In this document: positions 6,734 through 8,362 of the stretch, piece after piece | How the letters are laid out: each line of letters begins with the position of its first letter | Numbering within the stretch: position 1 is the first letter of the stretch | NCBI GenBank assembly: GCA_001940755.1 | Contig: MEHH01000106.1 | Location: forward strand, 1 to 8,362 | Source of the DNA: Candidatus Heimdallarchaeota archaeon AB_125 | Lineage (GTDB): Archaea; Asgardarchaeota; Heimdallarchaeia; Heimdallarchaeales; Heimdallarchaeaceae | Reading direction: 5' to 3' | Length of the DNA stretch: 8,362 bases | The notes under the pieces: model-generated | Databases searched by the model: none | The model's input: only the letters and a program-made list of their open reading frames with translations | Told to the model about the DNA's origin: nothing | Made by a program: the position numbers and the translations under genes

Positions 6734-6739
6734 CTCTCC
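6734..6739 (-). promoter_or_regulatory. ribosome binding site deciding a TTG start
   Basis: GGAGAG on the minus strand, six bases before the TTG at 6727. It is the main evidence that the rare TTG is the true start of the transporter. Confidence 0.55.
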
Positions 6740-6804
6740 ATTTGCAGTATTAGACTAAAACAAAATAAGTTAGTTATTAGTATTTCTAAACAAAGTTCAG
6801 TAAT

Positions 6805-7338
6805 CTAGATTTTCAAAACCGTCTCTACATTCTCCCAAACATAGCCAACTAAGTTAAATTCCTCTTCTCCATACTTGTCAATTTTTCTTTCTTTTGCAAC
6901 TCCCCCTATTTTCTCATAAAATCTACATGCTGGATTCTCTTCCATAACCCAAACTATCATTGATCTATAGTCTAAAGTTAAAAGAAATTCAGCTAATCCC
7001 TTCATGAGTAAAGCTCCAATCCCTTTACCTTGATATTCTTTTATGATATAGATTGCATAACATTCCCCATCATATGGTAATCCTTTTACGAAAATATCTC
7101 CTCCAGCAGAAAAACCAACAATTTCCTTCTCTTCAGTTTCAGCAACTAGAACTATTCTAGTACCTTCATCTCCTTCAAATCCTTTCCAATGGGTAGACAT
7201 GTTTTTTGATCTACTCTCTACAGTACGACTGTCAATTATGTCATCCGGGAATAATCCTCTGTAAGTAGTGTTCCAAGAACTAACTTGTACTTCAGCCATT
7301 TGTTGTATATCAGAACGTTTTGCTTGCCGGATAATCAT
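6805..7338 (-). CDS. GNAT-family N-acetyltransferase
   Basis: 177-residue cytosolic GNAT protein that would transfer an acetyl group from acetyl-CoA to an amine. The acceptor is unknown. MIIRQAKRSDIQQM is a typical GNAT beginning. SWNTTYRGLFPDD (21-33) is characteristic of a common bacterial and archaeal subfamily with a W-x-x-TYRG motif. The acetyl-CoA pyrophosphate loop is QGKGIGA (103-109), after the strand CYAIYII. NPACRFYEKIGG (135-146) is the usual motif B region with its Tyr at 141. The frame is open to an ATG at 7390-7392, but those 18 extra residues precede the normal GNAT start. A TATA-like box lies 22-30 bases before the inner ATG, so 7338 is chosen. The gene is transcribed away from the flavoprotein ORF and may lead an operon with the transporter. 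Confidence 0.85.
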   Translation of the reverse strand: MIIRQAKRSDIQQMAEVQVSSWNTTYRGLFPDDIIDSRTVESRSKNMSTHWKGFEGDEGTRIVLVAETEEKEIVGFSAGGDIFVKGLPYDGECYAIYIIKEYQGKGIGALLMKGLAEFLLTLDYRSMIVWVMEENPACRFYEKIGGVAKERKIDKYGEEEFNLVGYVWENVETVLKI

Positions 7339-7359
7339 ATAGTAAGAATAGTTTGTAGA

Positions 7360-7368
7360 TAATTTAAG
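7360..7368 (-). promoter_or_regulatory. TATA-like box for the GNAT gene
   Basis: On the minus strand CTTAAATTA lies 22-30 bases before the ATG at 7338, with no SD in between. This suits a leaderless transcript and argues against the longer start at 7392. Confidence 0.4.
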
Positions 7369-7394
7369 ATTTGTTAGAATCCACAAGCCCATAC

Positions 7395-7407
7395 TAATAT
7401 ATTTTTA
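7395..7407 (+). promoter_or_regulatory. TATA-like box for the flavoprotein ORF
   Basis: TAATATATTTTTA lies 24-36 bases before the ATG at 7431. It is the best TATA match in the window, and no SD precedes the ATG. Confidence 0.45.
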
Positions 7408-7430
7408 AGAGCTCCATAAACTCAAGAAAC

Positions 7431-8362
7431 ATGGATTATGATGTTTTCATTGCAGGAGGAGGAATTGCAGGATCAACAGCTGCTAGATTTGCTGCGAAAG
7501 CAGGTTTGAAGACTTTGTTTGTTGAGAGACATAAGACCCCCAGAAATAAACCTTGTTCAGGGATACAATTTGGATATTTTGAGAAGATGTTAGGGGCTGA
7601 AGTTCCCAGAGAAAGGCTTTGTAATTATCAGTTAAAAAAAATCAAATTGTACTTACCTAATGGGAAATCCTTTGGATCTAATTTCAAGATGTTGAATTTC
7701 ATGAGAAAACCTTTCGATGATTGGTTAAATATAATTGCCCAAGAAGAAGGAGCAGAATTTCAAGATGATTGTGTGTGTCAAAAAGTCGAAGAAAAGGAAG
7801 ATTATAATGTGGTAACTTTGGTTAAACCAAAGCAAAAAGAGACTTTTGAAATTAAAGCAAAATATGTTATTCAACAGTTTGAAAGGATTTATCATAGAAA
7901 ACCAAAATCAATTTTAGATGTAGGAGCTGGGAGTGGTCATTTTGTTCACGCTTGTAGAAGTTTAGGTATAAAATCTGACGGTTTAGAGTTAAGTAAATCT
8001 GGAATAACGTTTTCTAAAAAGTTCTTTAATGTTGAATTATTATATAAAGATTTTATTAAGGAATGGAAATATTTTAAAGATTACGAAGTCATAACTTTTT
8101 GGGGTGTGATAGAACATATTCCTGAACCTATGAAAATGCTGCGCGCGGCTTCAAAGATTCTTTCAGGTAATGGTCTAGTTGTTGTTGAAGTGCCTAGATG
8201 GGACTGTTTAGGAACATCCATTCAAAATGTTTTTTCTGATTCTATTGTCAGACATCTCAATCCGTTTTATCATATTAATTGTTTTTCTGATTCATCTTTA
8301 GCCACCGCTTTTAAAGAGAATGATTTAGATATTGTATCAGCATGGTATTTTGGAATGGATGC
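7431..8362 (+). CDS. chimeric ORF: geranylgeranyl-reductase-like FAD protein joined to SAM methyltransferase (3' partial)
   Basis: 310 complete codons without a stop, continuing past the window edge. Residues 1-147 match the start of an FAD-dependent geranylgeranyl-reductase-like oxidoreductase (archaeal lipid saturation or a related flavoprotein): G9-x-G11-x-x-G14 dinucleotide motif, E32 ending the second strand, PRNKPCSG (37-44) with C42, and LYLPNGK. The family then expects KYVIGADG, the second FAD motif, but after KYVI (144-147) the sequence becomes QQFERIYHRKPKSILDVGAG. From there it is a class I methyltransferase: motif I ILDVGAGSGHF (161-171), acidic E186, ITFWGVIEHIPEP (221-233), VVVEVPRWD (250-258) and WYFGMD at the edge. 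The flavoprotein lacks about two thirds of its usual ~400 residues, and the methyltransferase lacks its usual N-terminal part. The start has a TATA-like box and no SD. A natural bifunctional enzyme is unlikely. An assembly join or a recombination scar is more probable. Confidence 0.7.
   Translation, partial: MDYDVFIAGGGIAGSTAARFAAKAGLKTLFVERHKTPRNKPCSGIQFGYFEKMLGAEVPRERLCNYQLKKIKLYLPNGKSFGSNFKMLNFMRKPFDDWLNIIAQEEGAEFQDDCVCQKVEEKEDYNVVTLVKPKQKETFEIKAKYVIQQFERIYHRKPKSILDVGAGSGHFVHACRSLGIKSDGLELSKSGITFSKKFFNVELLYKDFIKEWKYFKDYEVITFWGVIEHIPEPMKMLRAASKILSGNGLVVVEVPRWDCLGTSIQNVFSDSIVRHLNPFYHINCFSDSSLATAFKENDLDIVSAWYFGMD
7863..7880 (+). other. junction between flavoprotein and methyltransferase segments
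   Basis: The switch in protein family falls at about base 7871, between I147 and Q148. To the left, 11 glycine codons are GGA 7, GGG 3, GGT 1. To the right, 11 are GGA 4, GGG 1, GGT 6. The shift is small but agrees with two different sources. The exact break could be off by a few codons, because both sides are AT-rich and no repeat or mobile-element end is visible at the join. Confidence 0.55.

Noticed and set aside
6728..6741. ATG at 6741 as the start of the MFS gene
   Set aside because: It is 14 bases from the TTG and therefore out of frame. The frame it opens is not transporter-like.
7339..7392. 18-residue N-terminal extension of the GNAT protein
   Set aside because: GNAT proteins typically begin with a MIIRxA-like strand, which the inner ATG provides. 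The TATA-like box fits the inner start.
1..8362. CRISPR array, tRNA, rRNA, insertion sequence or attachment site
   Set aside because: I saw no regularly spaced direct repeats, no tRNA-like cloverleaf, no rRNA sequence and no transposase or integrase coding sequence on either strand.

Overview
The window is AT-rich DNA, by eye about two thirds A+T, and looks archaeal. The probable first genes of transcription units (3743, 4013, the GNAT at 7338 on the minus strand, and 7431) have a TATA-like box about 22-35 bases before the ATG and no ribosome binding site. Three downstream genes of presumed operons (minus-strand starts at 1841, 2717, 6727) have clear Shine-Dalgarno motifs, and a fourth (945) has a weaker one. 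An archaeon, possibly Asgard, fits this pattern together with a geranylgeranyl-reductase-type flavoprotein start and many lineage-specific paralogues. The taxon is inference, since no rRNA or marker gene is present.

Region 1 (58-3604, minus strand) is a tight array of four full-length paralogues of about 290 residues, transcribed in the order 3604, 2717, 1841, 945. They form two pairs, B-B' (290 aa each with the starts chosen here) and A-A' (289 and 295 aa). All four resemble the L-2-amino-thiazoline-4-carboxylate (ATC) hydrolase-like family. Three cysteines lie at almost the same residue numbers (about 212, 232 and 260) in all four, and the C-terminal tails share a motif. The substrate is unknown.

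Region 2 (3653-4789, plus strand) starts with a divergent promoter region, followed by an unrecognised 66-residue protein and an amidohydrolase-2-type metal-dependent hydrolase. The hydrolase keeps its histidine ligands, but a tyrosine stands where the conserved C-terminal Asp is expected.

Region 3 (4786-7338, minus strand) holds a GNAT acetyltransferase, an MFS transporter with a TTG start, and a four-helix membrane protein whose three cysteine clusters are all predicted on one face. They may be co-transcribed. The last gene converges on the amidohydrolase, and the two stop codons share one TTAA.

Region 4 (7431-8362, plus strand) is an ORF that runs off the window. It begins as an FAD-dependent geranylgeranyl-reductase-like protein and switches abruptly near base 7871 to a class I SAM methyltransferase. 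Each half is incomplete at the junction, so an assembly chimera is the leading explanation, with a genuine recombination fusion as the alternative.
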